Notes under the pieces: model-generated | Told to the model about the DNA's origin: nothing | Databases searched by the model: none | The model's input: only the letters and a program-made list of their open reading frames with translations | Translations under genes and position numbers: made by a program | Part shown: piece after piece, positions 33,727 through 45,082 of the stretch | How positions within the stretch are numbered: the first letter of the stretch is position 1 | Layout of the letters: each line of letters opens with the position of its first letter | Assembly (NCBI GenBank): GCA_025201345.1 | Contig: JAIXMG010000036.1 | Coordinates: forward strand, 310,001-374,000 | Direction: 5' to 3' | DNA length: 64,000 bases | From: Thamnidium elegans | Taxonomy: Eukaryota > Mucoromycota > Mucoromycetes > Mucorales > Mucoraceae

Positions 33727-34217
33727 AATTAAAGTTTTCTCTATTCCCGCTTAATTTTTATACACGCTTATATATCATTGTAATAATTGTGTGTCTTTTT
33801 CTTTTTCTTTTTACATTGGTGTTGGTATGCGGCTCTGTTATTGTATACTAAATGATCATGTAGCTGGACTCTCTTTTATTGACAGTAAAGAAAGATGTTT
33901 TTATTTATCTTCATGTATTAACCATTATGTGGTATTTAACCAAAAATTAACGCAAGATATCACTCTAAATATATCTGGGGTGGTTACACAACAACCTCAG
34001 TTAGGTATCACTTACTACCTGATTCTTAAACTAGAATTATTTCTACTATAAAAAGGATATTATACGAATCAACTTTTTGTACCCTCTCTTGTTTTTTTAG
34101 AAGTCATTTTTTAATTAATAAAGATCCAAAAAAAGTTTCATCTTATTTACTGCTATCTCTTTTTATAATGTAATTCGATACTAAATATCTCACATTGCAT
34201 ACTCCCATAAAGACGTA
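33727..34217. other. Gene-free DNA left of the inverted-repeat element
   Basis: 490 bp of AT-rich sequence. Short frames (for example 33791-34051) have hydrophobic, low-quality composition. No signal recognised. Confidence 0.35.
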
Positions 34218-34358
34218 AATACTATAGTTGCCGAAGCGATGAATGAAGAAGTGGTACAAGCTCTCTGAGCCACGCTTTATTTTCAGATAGTATAATAATA
34301 AAATATAATAGTAATCCCTATTTCCCCAGATTTTTCAAGCAAGCTAATTATATAATTC

Positions 34359-34389
<31 letters not shown>

Positions 34390-34509
34390 TGGAATTAAAT
34401 GATTTTATACTAAATTAAGTTATCAAACTATACTATATTAGAAGAGTCTTCTATACCAGGGTTGGATGTGTACCACTTCTTCATCCATCGCTTCGGCAAC
34501 TATAGTATT
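34218..34509. mobile_element. MITE-like element with 40-bp terminal inverted repeats
   Basis: The left end (34218-34257, beginning AATACTATAGTTGCCGAAGC) and the right end (34470-34509) are reverse complements over 40 bases with one mismatch. The 292-bp unit has no coding frame, an AT-rich core and a T-run (about 34361-34386). Both outer flanks read GTA (34215-34217 and 34510-34512), a possible 3-bp or TA target-site duplication. Non-autonomous DNA transposons have this structure. The mobilising transposase is not identified. Confidence 0.8.
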
Positions 34510-34547
34510 GTATGTCGTGCCTAACACAATCCTTGTACTATCTTCAA

Positions 34548-36111
34548 TCAAGATATTACCACTGCATTACAAAATCTTGTAATTCCGATTAATAATCAAC
34601 TTGATCAGTTTAGAACAAACATCGAAGAAATCAATAATATCGCCCAACAAGTACATACAGCTGTCGCGCAAGAAAATAGCAATGTTGAACAAATCAATCA
34701 TTTACATGATATGTTAAATCGTTTTGTTACTCAGCTTCGCTCTCAAATCACTGATATAGTACAATCAATCACTCAAGTATTGCAACAAATACGGGAAAAT
34801 TAGAACACGATTTGAGAATGAAATAACAATAATCCGTGGTCGTCTTATCCAACAACATAGAATTATTGTAAATGTCATCATTGGATCTAGAGACGCAGCA
34901 TACCGAGTTGAACTTGGAAGACTAGTGTTTCAAACCCGTCTTAATCATTTACAAAGAGAAGGTTTGACTGAAGAAGGAAGGTTACTGCAAGAACAATTAA
35001 GTACACAAGTACGCATCTTTATTCAAAATGAGCAAACACATTTAGCAGCTTTAAGGGCAGTATGAAAATCAACGCCGACAAACAATTGAAAGTAATAGAG
35101 ATATTCAGTGATGTCTACAAATAGATACTGTCAAACACCGACTGCAGCAAATTGAAGCTCGAAATGCCACATTATTTCAACGGACTGAAATAATACCTCA
35201 ACAACTTTTACTTGCTGTAGCAAATCCTGAAGGCAACCAGTTATTTCCCAAAATGACAAATGTCACTTTCTGGTCTCATGTTTATCGAAAAGTAGCAAAC
35301 GATCCTAATCAACTAAACATAAACATAGTAACTTTACATCTTGTTTTTTTTCTTTTGCTAGTATTCTTTGTAATAGAGATCTAATCAATCTATTCAAAGA
35401 AGTTTTGCTGATTTCGAAATTTCAAGAAAAATTCCTGGAACTGAACAGTACGCTTATGATATTTCAACGCTGGATCAATTACATATCGCCATCTCTTCAT
35501 ACAAAATAAGAGATTTTAATATTTTTTCAATATATTTGTGTACTTATAGCTATCCCTTTTTTTTTAGATATAGTCATGCATTTATTAAACACAAGACTCT
35601 GGGTGGTGCGTATCTTCAAAGGTTATTTTCTTCATCAACAGTACCCACACCAACAACAAAAATCAGAGCCGCGACAGCAGAAAAAACCAAGGCCACGCAG
35701 ATTACCTATCACAATTTAGTTTTAAATGCTACGATCAAGAAAACCATATTTTACATAGAACAAGCCAGTGTCCTGAAAGAAGGCTATCAGGTAATCATTC
35801 ATTTCGTTCTAAACAAACATGCAGTTCTTAAATTTGTTGTATTTATTAGGAAATTGTGTAAATTATCCATTGAAACTGTGTCCTCAATGTCCAGCGAATG
35901 ATGAAAACAGATTGGTACGTTATACTCTCTCTCTCTCTCTCTCTATCTCTTTGGTTTAACGAGTTCTAAGTATCCAATACAGTGCTGGAATCGAGATGTT
36001 AGTGCTGCTGCAAATATTAGAAGTATTCTGGTAGAATATATTAGACAAGGCTTTAATCTCGATTCCAGACCTGCCCAACTTTCAAGAGGTCAACAAGACC
36101 AAGAACTGTAG
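34548..36111 (+). pseudogene. Decayed TnpB/Fanzor-like (OMEGA) nuclease gene
   Basis: Coding-like segments follow in order: a Gln/Asn-rich coiled coil (from about 34548, stop near 34803), FENEITIIRGRLIQQHR to a stop at 35064, HRLQQIEARNATLFQRTEI (after an in-frame TGA near 35110), RSFADFEISRKIPGTEQY, and the C-terminal exons. The last (after an intron ending at about 35980) reads CWNRDVSAAANIRSILVEYI then RPAQLSR, and the exon before it reads YPLKLCPQCPANDEN. A CxxC pair followed by WxRDxxAAxNI is the zinc-ribbon/RuvC-III signature of TnpB and Fanzor proteins. The middle region where RuvC-I and RuvC-II should lie is missing or unrecognisable, and at least two frameshifts and one stop break the gene. 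It cannot be active. The family call rests on the C-terminus alone. Confidence 0.45.
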
Positions 36112-36315
36112 ATAAAGTCCATCATACGAGTAATTTTCGTCTATTTGCATTTTTTTGAAGTGTTAACAGTCACGATTAGCTAACATTTTGGGAGAAAATA
36201 TAGGTTCTTATTTTAAACTCCATTTTGTATGTTTATTTTAATAAAAAAAAAAAAGCCGTTTTTTTTTTTTTTTTCTTCTTTTTTTTCCCTTTTTTTTTTA
36301 TTATATAAACTTTTA

Positions 36316-37853
36316 ATGAATAAAAGACAAGCAACACCACCAGTAGAAGCCATTTTATCCGATTCGATATTTCCAGTTAGAACACCTAAAAAAGAAGAAG
36401 AAAAGAAGGCAGATCCACTAGCAACACAAGTATGGAGACTTTATACCAAAGCCAAAGATACGTTACCAAACGGTACTCGGTTAGAGAATTTAACTTGGCG
36501 TATGATGGCCATGACTTTAAATAAAAAAAAGTTACAAGAAGAATCATCTCCACCTAAATCAGATGATACAGTAGGTTTGTTATCTTGTTCTGCTCCACCT
36601 TCTATTCTTCACCATCAACATAATAATCAAAATTTACTTGTAAATGGATCAGCGCGTGCATCTTCCCCTTTAAAAGTAAATTTTTTATTTTATATACTTA
36701 AATTTTATACTAATAGAGTATAATAGTCCCCCTTTTTATCACATGTCAGTAATAATAGTATAACAATACCAGTAGACCCACCGAATGATGAGGATGATGA
36801 TGGTGATGATGATGTAGAGTATACTAATCCTGGAGCAATAAGTTTTGAAGATTTATTAACAATGTATCATTTTAACGATAAACATAATAATTCAATATTA
36901 GGTAACGCTGTATATAAATAACTTTGAATGTATTTATTTATTTACTCACGTAATATTTTTATTTTTTCCCAGCATCTTCGGGAGATCCCGCAGTTGGTCA
37001 CACACCACCACCATCGTCGTCATCTCCACCACCTCCTCCACCACCAACATCATCAACTAAAACTAAATCCATTACTCAATGTACAAATTGTAATACAACC
37101 ACTACACCACTGTGGAGAAGAAACCCAGAAGGACTTGCTTTATGTAATGCGTGCGGTTTGTTCCTGAAATTACACGGCGTGGTGCGGCCACTGAGTTTAA
37201 AAACCAATATAATAAAAAAAAGAAATCGCAGTGGTAGTGGAGCGACCATGAACAATAGTACGCATGTGGATATGGTTCACGGTATCGGGAGAGGATTAAA
37301 ATCCAAAACGATCGATATTAAAAAAAAGGAATCGACTAGTACCAGTACTCGACCGATCACATTTAGTGCATGGAATGGTTCAGAAGCATTAAATAAAAGA
37401 CAAAGAACAAACGAAGAAGAAAGTACTAGTTTAAAATTGGAAACAAGTAATAGTACTTCTGCAGCAATGGTTATTTCTGGTTCATTACCAAATCATCCAT
37501 CTTCTGATGGATTAAGGCAAGTATTATTATCAAAACAACAGCATAATTCAGGTGAACAAAAGGGTAGAGCTATTTTACCAAACAACAATAATAATCATCG
37601 GTTATCATTGGGTAATATTGGGTCTGCTCCTGCTTTAAATTGGATGGGCTTAATGGCTCAACAGCAGAAGCAACAAGAACAACAACAACAGCATATACAA
37701 CAGCAGCAGTTGTATAATGCTAGTTCTTTTCCATTACTTAATTCGAATCAGTTGCAACAATTAATATTACTGCAGCAAGCTACGGCTGCTGCCGTGGCTG
37801 CTTCTAATAATCAAGATACTACTACTAGTATGGATCATGACCATCATTCATAA
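36316..37853 (+). CDS. areA: AreA/Nit2-like GATA transcription factor (copy 2)
   Basis: Exons 36316-36675, 36727-36901 and 36973-37853 give 471 residues. Residues 33-72 repeat the AreA N-terminal block of copy 1 almost exactly ([20 protein letters not shown]). SFEDLLTMY is again present in exon 2, and a type IVa zinc finger (Cys 214, 217, 235, 238; [18 protein letters not shown]) is followed by the [12 protein letters not shown] basic region. The C-terminus is Gln/Ala-rich. Compared with copy 1 it has a shorter linker, lacks the N-terminal acidic extension and polyQ block, and has a longer tail after the finger. The acceptor at 36726 was chosen because the one at 36756 would read straight into a stop. 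Expected role: nuclear activator binding GATA sites of nitrogen-regulated genes. Whether the two copies divide this work is unknown. Confidence 0.85.
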
Positions 37854-38611
37854 AGTCTTTTTTATTTATTGTATATATAATCATATTCCCCCTTTTTACA
37901 CAATAAATTTTTTTTTATATACATATATATTTTGCGCACACATAAAAATCAGTGTTGATCCTTTTTTTTTTGTCACACAACTACCTTGGTAACACATGGA
38001 AACCTGAAACCGAAAAAAAAAGCTAACTTTTTACATATATAATAAAATCGGTAAAGTTCTTAGTTAGACATAATATAATACCAGTAAAAATGGATTTGAG
38101 GTGTAGTCAAAACAATATAATGCTATATTACAGCTTGGGTTCTGCTCATATATTCCATCATATCAAGTATATATAGGATGTTGCTTTTAGGTAAACTGAA
38201 GGGTTTAGAAGCCAATATAATAACCGAAAGTTTTTTTTATTAAGCGGAAAATATTAATTCTACAATATAAACCATTTCACATGAGTCAAAAGCGGCTCAA
38301 TACACTATCAAAGTCGGCACCATCATTTTCGGATTCCCTTGTTCAGTCTTGGATAAAGCTTACACATTGACACGTATTTTATGATTTACATTTTAGTTTG
38401 GCTATTTAATTGCGTGTAAAGGGATCTGTCCGCATTAAAAAGGAAAACGGTATCGATACCAAAAATTTAAAACGATGCTTTTCGAAAAATGACTACATCA
38501 CGTAAACCACAAGTAATATCCTTCGCAGACTGAATTGATCTGTTACGATAAGTTTAACCTTGACAGAAAATGTTGGAAAGTGTTTCCAAGTTAATTGGTT
38601 GAATGCTTACC

Positions 38612-38643
<32 letters not shown>

Positions 38644-38678
38644 GAGATTAAAAAAAACGTTTTGCATATATTTTTTTT

Positions 38679-38723
<45 letters not shown>

Positions 38724-41515
38724 GTTATCTCTCTGGGGGTTGTGCGCTAGCTTAATATAGCCGAATACACGGCTTTCAATTTACTGGGTTTTGAATAAAT
38801 ATTTAGACGTAATGGGACAAATTTAAAATCTTGGGTATGCAATAGTTGGCGCGGGCTTGCTGACGACTTGTTCAAATATCTAGGAAGCTTGCTGTACCTA
38901 TATGTAGGAAGACAAGTTTCGAGTATAAAAATTAGGTAAAGCTTAATATGTCTTATATTCGAAGTAATGAAGATAATAAAGATTGAATTATTTTATTCGC
39001 TTTTGTAAGTATCGTTACCTCTTAACGAAAAGTACCATGAATGGCTATGTTTACACTGTGTGCTAAATTTTCTTGGCCTTCTTAGTGTTATGCATCATAT
39101 TACTGCTGTTTCTACTTGTAAGACTTATTTTTTATTCAAAACCCAGTATCCGGATAAAAAAACTTTATTACCCCAATTTTTTTTTTATATATATTGCCTG
39201 ATAGATAGAAGGCTGGGAATTTCAATTACTTAAACATTATCTGATTGCTTCAAGTCAAAAAAATATTATCGTAATGTCCATTCTCCCAACTTACTGGTTT
39301 AAACATCCGCAGTAGCTCATTATATAATCCCTTACCGAAAAGCTGGATCATTTCTTATTTACGCGCACTTCAATCAATTCACCGAGAAAAACTCTTTTTC
39401 AAAAAAAAAAAAAAAAAAAAAAAAAAAAGAAAAGAATGTGATACAAAATGATTGTCCGTTTTGCATCGTCTATTACTAAAAATGCAGTAACACCATCGGC
39501 TTTCTAGCTTATTTAGTGTTATCGTATGATTCAAAGATATACAATTTATGTTAACTTTGAATTCTATTAAAATAGTTCTATTTGTTCCATTGAAAACTTT
39601 TTTTTTTTTTTTTTTTTTTTGTTGGATTTAAATTAACTTGATCGAATTACTGTGATTTGTCACGTCGTTTTTTTTTTTTTTTTTTTTTTTTTTATTACTA
39701 ACGAGACCATATATTAAACTCGCGAATTGAATTATTCTAGATTATACGCCATGAGCACACACACACGCACAAAAATACCTGTTGAAATTCGGTTGGTGAT
39801 GGCTTCATATAGTAATAAATCCGGGTTATTAATAATTAAATGCAAAGATAAAACACAAAAAACGTGGATAACATTTTTCTTTTTTTTTTATATCCGCGAT
39901 CAGTAAGTTTTGGGACAAGCATATATCTCTTTTGGAAAATGGTAGAATTAAACACTTGTTTAATTAGGACGTTTTTCTTCTGATTATAAAGGGAGAACAA
40001 ACTAAATCACTGTTACTATAGTAAAGAGAGAGTAAATGCACCTGATATTCTCATTCAAAAAAAAAAAAAAAACTTTGTTGGGTTTCAAATCAGAGGGGGA
40101 TATCACAAGGATTGGGTCCAGTCAAAGAAAAAAAAGTCAGGTACGCGACCTTATTATTAAGGTTTATCTTTTTTTAAAAAAAAAAAGAAGAAGCCTATAA
40201 TGTTATTGGTATACTACAAAGTGATTAGAACTTTACAAATCAAATAACAGAAAAGTAAATTAAATACGTTCTTAATTCAAAAAAGAGAGAGAAAGAGAAA
40301 AGTAGAATCGCTTATTGTTCGTCAACGTTATTACAAATAGAAAATATAGATCCTGGGAAAGAATTTACTGATCAAAACTGAGTCAGAAAAAAATATAGTT
40401 TATGTATTATGAAAAGATTGTGAAAAAAATACACAAAAGAGTAAAATACATCCATTGAAATACAAGGGGGGAGGGAAAAAAAAATACTGGTTCGCGTATA
40501 AAAAACAAGTTTTTTTTATATATTTGCCTGTAGTTTTGTACGCTACAAAGGAGTTATTTTTTTTTAAAGTTGAATAGTGTCATGGTGACTCTTATTTTAG
40601 ACAAAAAGCATATAGAGTTTCGGTTTCTGTCTTTTGTACGACAAAAAAAGATTGAAAATGGGCTGCGACTGATATCATTTTCGGCAGGGAGCACAGATAG
40701 GCCCGAATCTTCGGTCATTGTACTGGGGGGAGACGCATAGTAAAAAAAAAAAAAAAGAAAGAAAGAAAGTCTTTCTCCCAAAAAAGTCTATTAAATCTTG
40801 AAAAGGAATTTATACGGAAACGAGATATGCATTAAAAAAAAATTTTGCGGGGAGAGAGAGAGGGGAATTTTTTATTTTTTTACGTAATAAAAATGAAGGG
40901 TGTATATTGTTTTCTAAAAAAAAAAAAAATTATGATGGCACAAAGAAAACTGTAATGAGATAGACTTTTTTTTTATATGTGCAAGCACATATATAACAGT
41001 ATATAAATTGGTTGTGTGGTACTCTTACACTTAATCCGGGATAAAAAGCTTATCATCATCAGCTTTAATTTCTCATATGGAACCAATCAATTTTGTTCTA
41101 CTTATCAAACCATGAGATTCAAAATTTATTATAGTAAAAAAATAATAATATAGTGTCCAGTCTATTGGATGTAAAGATCATAGATAACGAAAAGAAAAGA
41201 GCGATATTACAGTGGGAAAAAAAAAAAAAAAATAGGGAGGGAACACAATCAGATTTTTCGATACTTTACCGATTAAATCTCGTTAGTGCGTGTGTATATG
41301 TTTATAATGTCATTATCTGAGATGAACTAGCCCCCTTCCTCCTTTTTTTTTTTTTTTTTTTTTTTTTTACGAATCGGGAACAAACTACCTGAAAAGAGCA
41401 CGGGGTTGTACATAATTAAAAAAAAAAAAGTCCTGGGTTGTTGCAGTGAGGATTCTGTTTAATGCACATATAGTTTGAAATAAATAAAATAAATATAAAT
41501 AAATAAAGGTATTTG
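37854..41515. other. 3.7-kb gene-free stretch between two GATA-factor genes
   Basis: No reading frame of convincing protein composition; the longer ones are poly-Lys or poly-Phe readings of homopolymers. It contains A-tracts of 29 and 43 bases (38612-38640, 38680-38722), a further A-run at 39401-39428, T-runs at about 39598-39620 and 39669-39692, GA-rich patches near 40850 and a T-run at 41343-41368. It separates the 3' ends of two convergent genes, so it is not an obvious promoter. It may hold non-coding transcripts or eroded repeats, which I cannot resolve by eye. Confidence 0.4.
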
Positions 41516-43105
41516 TCAACCAGTAGGAGATCTATCAAGTATAATATCATCAACAGGTGGAGGAGAACAAGTTAATTTACCAAGTGAATTACCACTTTGG
41601 TTACTAAGTCTTCTAGATGAACCTAAAATACCACTATTGTTGCTACTCATTCCGCGATTTTCTTGTTGTTTTCGAGCTAATTTGGCATAATCTAACAAAA
41701 CCAGAAGTTTTAAATAAAGAATTCTTTTCCATTTTAATTTTTTTACTTACGGAGTCCGCAAGCATTGCAGAGTGTACGAGCACCATCTGGTCCACGTCTC
41801 CATTCTGGTGTTTCAGATATATTACAGCTGTGGCATCTGCCTTGGAAAGCAGGTCGTTTCTATAGAGACGGTTAGTACCATTAACGACTAGTATGTAATC
41901 TAATTACTTACGCCTCTTTTTCTTTGTCTGATGTTGTTATTTATAGTGGATGAGGGAGATGAAGATCCTATACGCCAGGTACGAGGTTTATTTTGTTCAT
42001 TTGATGATACGTAATCACCCTAATTTTAAAGTTAGTAAAAAGTTGTATACATATTTGTTATACTTTACTTGATATTGTTCAGGTACATTTTTTGCAGCTC
42101 TTAATTGTTCAGAAGCGAGTTGATGTTTTCTTAATCGTAATAAAGCATTCAATACTTCATTTGCTCTACCAATCATATCGTCCAGCCATGGTCGTGTGGA
42201 ATTGAGGTCTTGATAAGTGGAGGTACTCGAATGTGAATTAATAAATTGGCTTTTTCGTTGTACCATGTTGTCGCATAATGTATGGCATTGTCGAACTACC
42301 TTTTTTTTTTTTAACAGCAAAAAAAAAAAAAAAAAAAATACATATAATATATAGATCATTATAATAAAAAATAAATAAAAAAAGATAAAAAATAAAAGGA
42401 TGAATACATTTTTATTACAATACACGAATATATAAAAAAAAAAAAACTAAGAATTTTTAAAAATGTTATTTACCTCTTCTATATCATTCTCAATGCGGTT
42501 TGGTGTATATGTACTATTGTTATATGATGATGATGAAGGGCTGGGCGCATTATTTATATTGGTATTATAAGCCTTTGATGTATATTGGAAATAAGAAGAT
42601 CTTTGTTGTTGTGATTCAGGGGGCTGTTGTGGAGATGTTTGTTGCATAAGGATGGGAGAGGTATTTGAAAATAATGAAGGTGAAGATTTGTAATAAGTAT
42701 CTCTGGAAAGTTCGTTTCTATTTTTATAAGGAGGAGACTTCCACTGATCAGGTTGAGGTGGCGTAGGAAGTGAAGTATCAGATGAAGTGCTAGGAACCCA
42801 ACTACGGTTAGGTAAGAAATCATCCATAGCTGAAATAGGTGGTAATTTCAATCTATCTGTATTGTTGTTGTTGTTACTACTGTCTGATATATTTCTATTT
42901 AATTTTTTTTTAAGGTTAGTTTTGGTGATACCAACTCCATCAATTTTGAAACCGATTGACAAGGAACCAATGTTAATGCATCGCAAGTTCCCCCCAAGAT
43001 ATATCGGGGTTTCAAAAATTGTTTTTTGCCCATCTTTTTTCTTTTTTTTTTCTTTTTTTTTTAAAAAAAAGAAATGAAATTATACCTTTGATGATGAAGG
43101 TTCAT
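41516..43105 (-). CDS. GATA transcription factor with type IVb finger (NsdD-like)
   Basis: Six exons: 43105-43086, 42894-42474, 42299-42069, 42019-41912, 41859-41751 and 41691-41516 (354 residues). The zinc finger is at about residues 269-294 with spacing C-X2-C-X18-C-X2-C and core [25 protein letters not shown] followed by LHYAKLARK. The X18 loop and HYAKL continuation match the NsdD/SUB-1 group, regulators of sexual development. No PAS domain was found, which argues against White Collar-2. A RQRKRGKR nuclear-localisation-like motif precedes the finger. The N-terminal half is Ser/Asn/Pro-rich, followed by a coiled-coil-like segment ([20 protein letters not shown]). The tiny first exon (MNLHHQ) is the least certain; its intron shows a CTAAC branch-site-like motif before the acceptor. 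The last codon of the finger is split by an intron. Confidence 0.78.
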
Positions 43106-43189
43106 AATGGATTACGTGCGTAGAAATAAATAAAAAAAAAAAAAAAAGATAAAGAGCAAAGTTATAATGTGTAAAAGTAATAAAGAATG

Positions 43190-43227
<38 letters not shown>

Positions 43228-43919
43228 ACAAGAATAAAAAGAGAGAGAGAAAAAAAAATATAAAGAGAAAAAGAAGAACAAGAGAGAACAAGAAAGAAAA
43301 TCATTGTTTAGAATTATTTTTATATTCGGCTGGTCCTTATCCGGGGCGGTTAAATCTCGATTTTGTAAAACGTTAGATGAATGACGGTGTGACCACAAAA
43401 ATATCCAACTTTTTTTAACGCTTTTATTACCTTATACTTGAAACAAATTAATCAAGAGTATATTTTACTAAAAAAAGAGCACAAGATAAGATAATGTATC
43501 ACATGGCCAATTCTTTTTAAAATAAATATAGTGTCCCTATATACATTACCCACGTTTATGATTTGACCGGAAATGACAACCTTCCAATCGTCATAGAAAC
43601 AGATACCTTTCTGTGACACTTTAAAGGAAACTTATTCGATAAAGAAGCCACGTGGAATTCTTTTTTTATAATAAATGGTTTATTATAATCCTTTCAACAA
43701 AACTTGGATACCTTGAACACAAAAAAAAAACTGGAAATAATTTTATAATCGCATGATATCTTTATTGAATGATTGGTTCTTATAAAGCAAGTTGAATTGG
43801 TATCACACTTCATTGTTTTATAACATAATTTTGCACAACATTCGAAAAAGAGAAAGGAAAAAAAAAAAAAAAAAAGAAAAAAAAGAGAAAACTATATACA
43901 CATAAAAAAAAAAAAAAGC
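43106..43919. other. Intergenic, NsdD-like promoter and Sgf73 3' flank
   Basis: About 810 bp between tandem minus-strand genes. The part next to 43105 is strongly A/G-rich (T/C-rich on the coding strand), including a T-run at 43195-43223. No gene. Confidence 0.4.
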
Positions 43920-44362
43920 TTAGATGGTTTGACTAGAAGTAGTAGCAGATAAGGTATTCGTGGCTGATGTTTGTTTTAAAGGAGAATCTTTTGGTGTAAT
44001 GGCATCTAATAATATATCTCTTAGTTTGTAATATTTTCTTTTACGACCCACATAGAATAATTGCTTCGTCCCAAGTGGTATAGGTTTAGTTTGTTCAATC
44101 GCTACTCGTACACTTTCTGTTTCTTCATCTGAATCAATATCTGGTTCTTCTTCCTCGTCCTCTTCTTCTTCTTCTTCTTCATCTTTATGAACACTAGTAG
44201 ATGTATTATAATTAGAGCAAGTGACAGTACATGTCTTTTTAGTTGATGCTGATGATGATAGCCGACTCTTGAGTTTATTAGGGTCCAAAACATGCAGTTT
44301 AGATCTTGTGCTATCTTTATCACCCATAGCACCAGGCACTAGCGTAACACAAAGATATTTAG

Positions 44363-44393
<31 letters not shown>

Positions 44394-45082
44394 GCAAGCT
44401 TTTAAAGGGAAATTCATAAAGTTTACCTTGTGGTCTACCTATTCCTTTTTTCTGATAGGCTGCCAGTAAGTCGTTAAATGGTTGTGTTCTACCTTCTACT
44501 GACCTTTTGGCACCCATAGCATGAATCTTGCAAGTAAGTGATCTCGTACAAGGATGATTATTCGGCGGAATAAGAACACCACATTGTCTATCAAGATCTA
44601 ATGGTGCTATTTTTAAAAAAAGATGTTATTATTGCTTTGATAATATAATTACCAGTGTGTGTATTTTTTTTTTTTTTTTTTTTTTTTTACCTTTTTTCTT
44701 TGGTGTAGCCTTCTGTTTAGATTTCTTTTCTTTTTTCATCTTTTTTTCTTGTTCGATTGTGGATACTACGCTATCTTATATTACCAAAATTGTATTATCA
44801 GCCACGTTACAATATATCCTTTCATATATATATTTACAGAGAAGAGAAAAAAAAGAAAAGAAGCTAAAATGGAATATACGCACGCATGTATTCTCTGTAT
44901 AAAACTTTCTCTTCCAAAAAAGGGAAACTAAAAAAAAAAAATTACTCACCAGCTTCTTCTTGTTTTGTAATATTTCGCTTCTTCTTTTTTGTGGTCGTTT
45001 TTTTATTCGATACGGTTTTGGTGGTTCCCATATCGTCACTCTCTTCATCCTCTGATATCGAACTTTTACCAAAAGTAGACAT
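43920..45082 (-). CDS. SGF73: SAGA deubiquitinase-module subunit Sgf73 / ataxin-7-like (SCA7 domain)
   Basis: Exons 45082-44950, 44774-44691, 44606-44427 and 44338-43920 give 271 residues. The SCA7 domain at about residues 75-128 is unmistakable: DLDRQCGVLIPPNNHPCTRS, LTCKIHAMGAKRSVEGR, QPFNDLLAAYQKK. The Cys and His residues are the zinc ligands of this domain. In yeast Sgf73 anchors the Ubp8/Sgf11/Sus1 deubiquitinase module to SAGA, which removes ubiquitin from histone H2B. The N-terminus is acidic then Lys-rich (TKKKKRN), and the C-terminal part is Ser/Thr-rich with a long Asp/Glu run (about residues 185-205). The N-terminal zinc finger of yeast Sgf73 is not evident here. The protein is shorter than yeast Sgf73. 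Splice phases all agree. Confidence 0.88.

Noticed and set aside
38560..38760. Lysine-rich 66-codon frame
   Set aside because: It is simply the translation of two A homopolymers.
39750..39905. Short frame starting MSTHTRTKIPVEIR
   Set aside because: About 50 codons, no homology recognised and no partner exon; chance frame.
41516..43105. White Collar-2 identity for the third GATA factor
   Set aside because: The finger has the X18 loop common to both groups, but no PAS domain is present and the HYAKL continuation fits NsdD better.
44657..44931. Phe-rich plus-strand frames
   Set aside because: They read the T-run of an Sgf73 intron and lie antisense to that gene.
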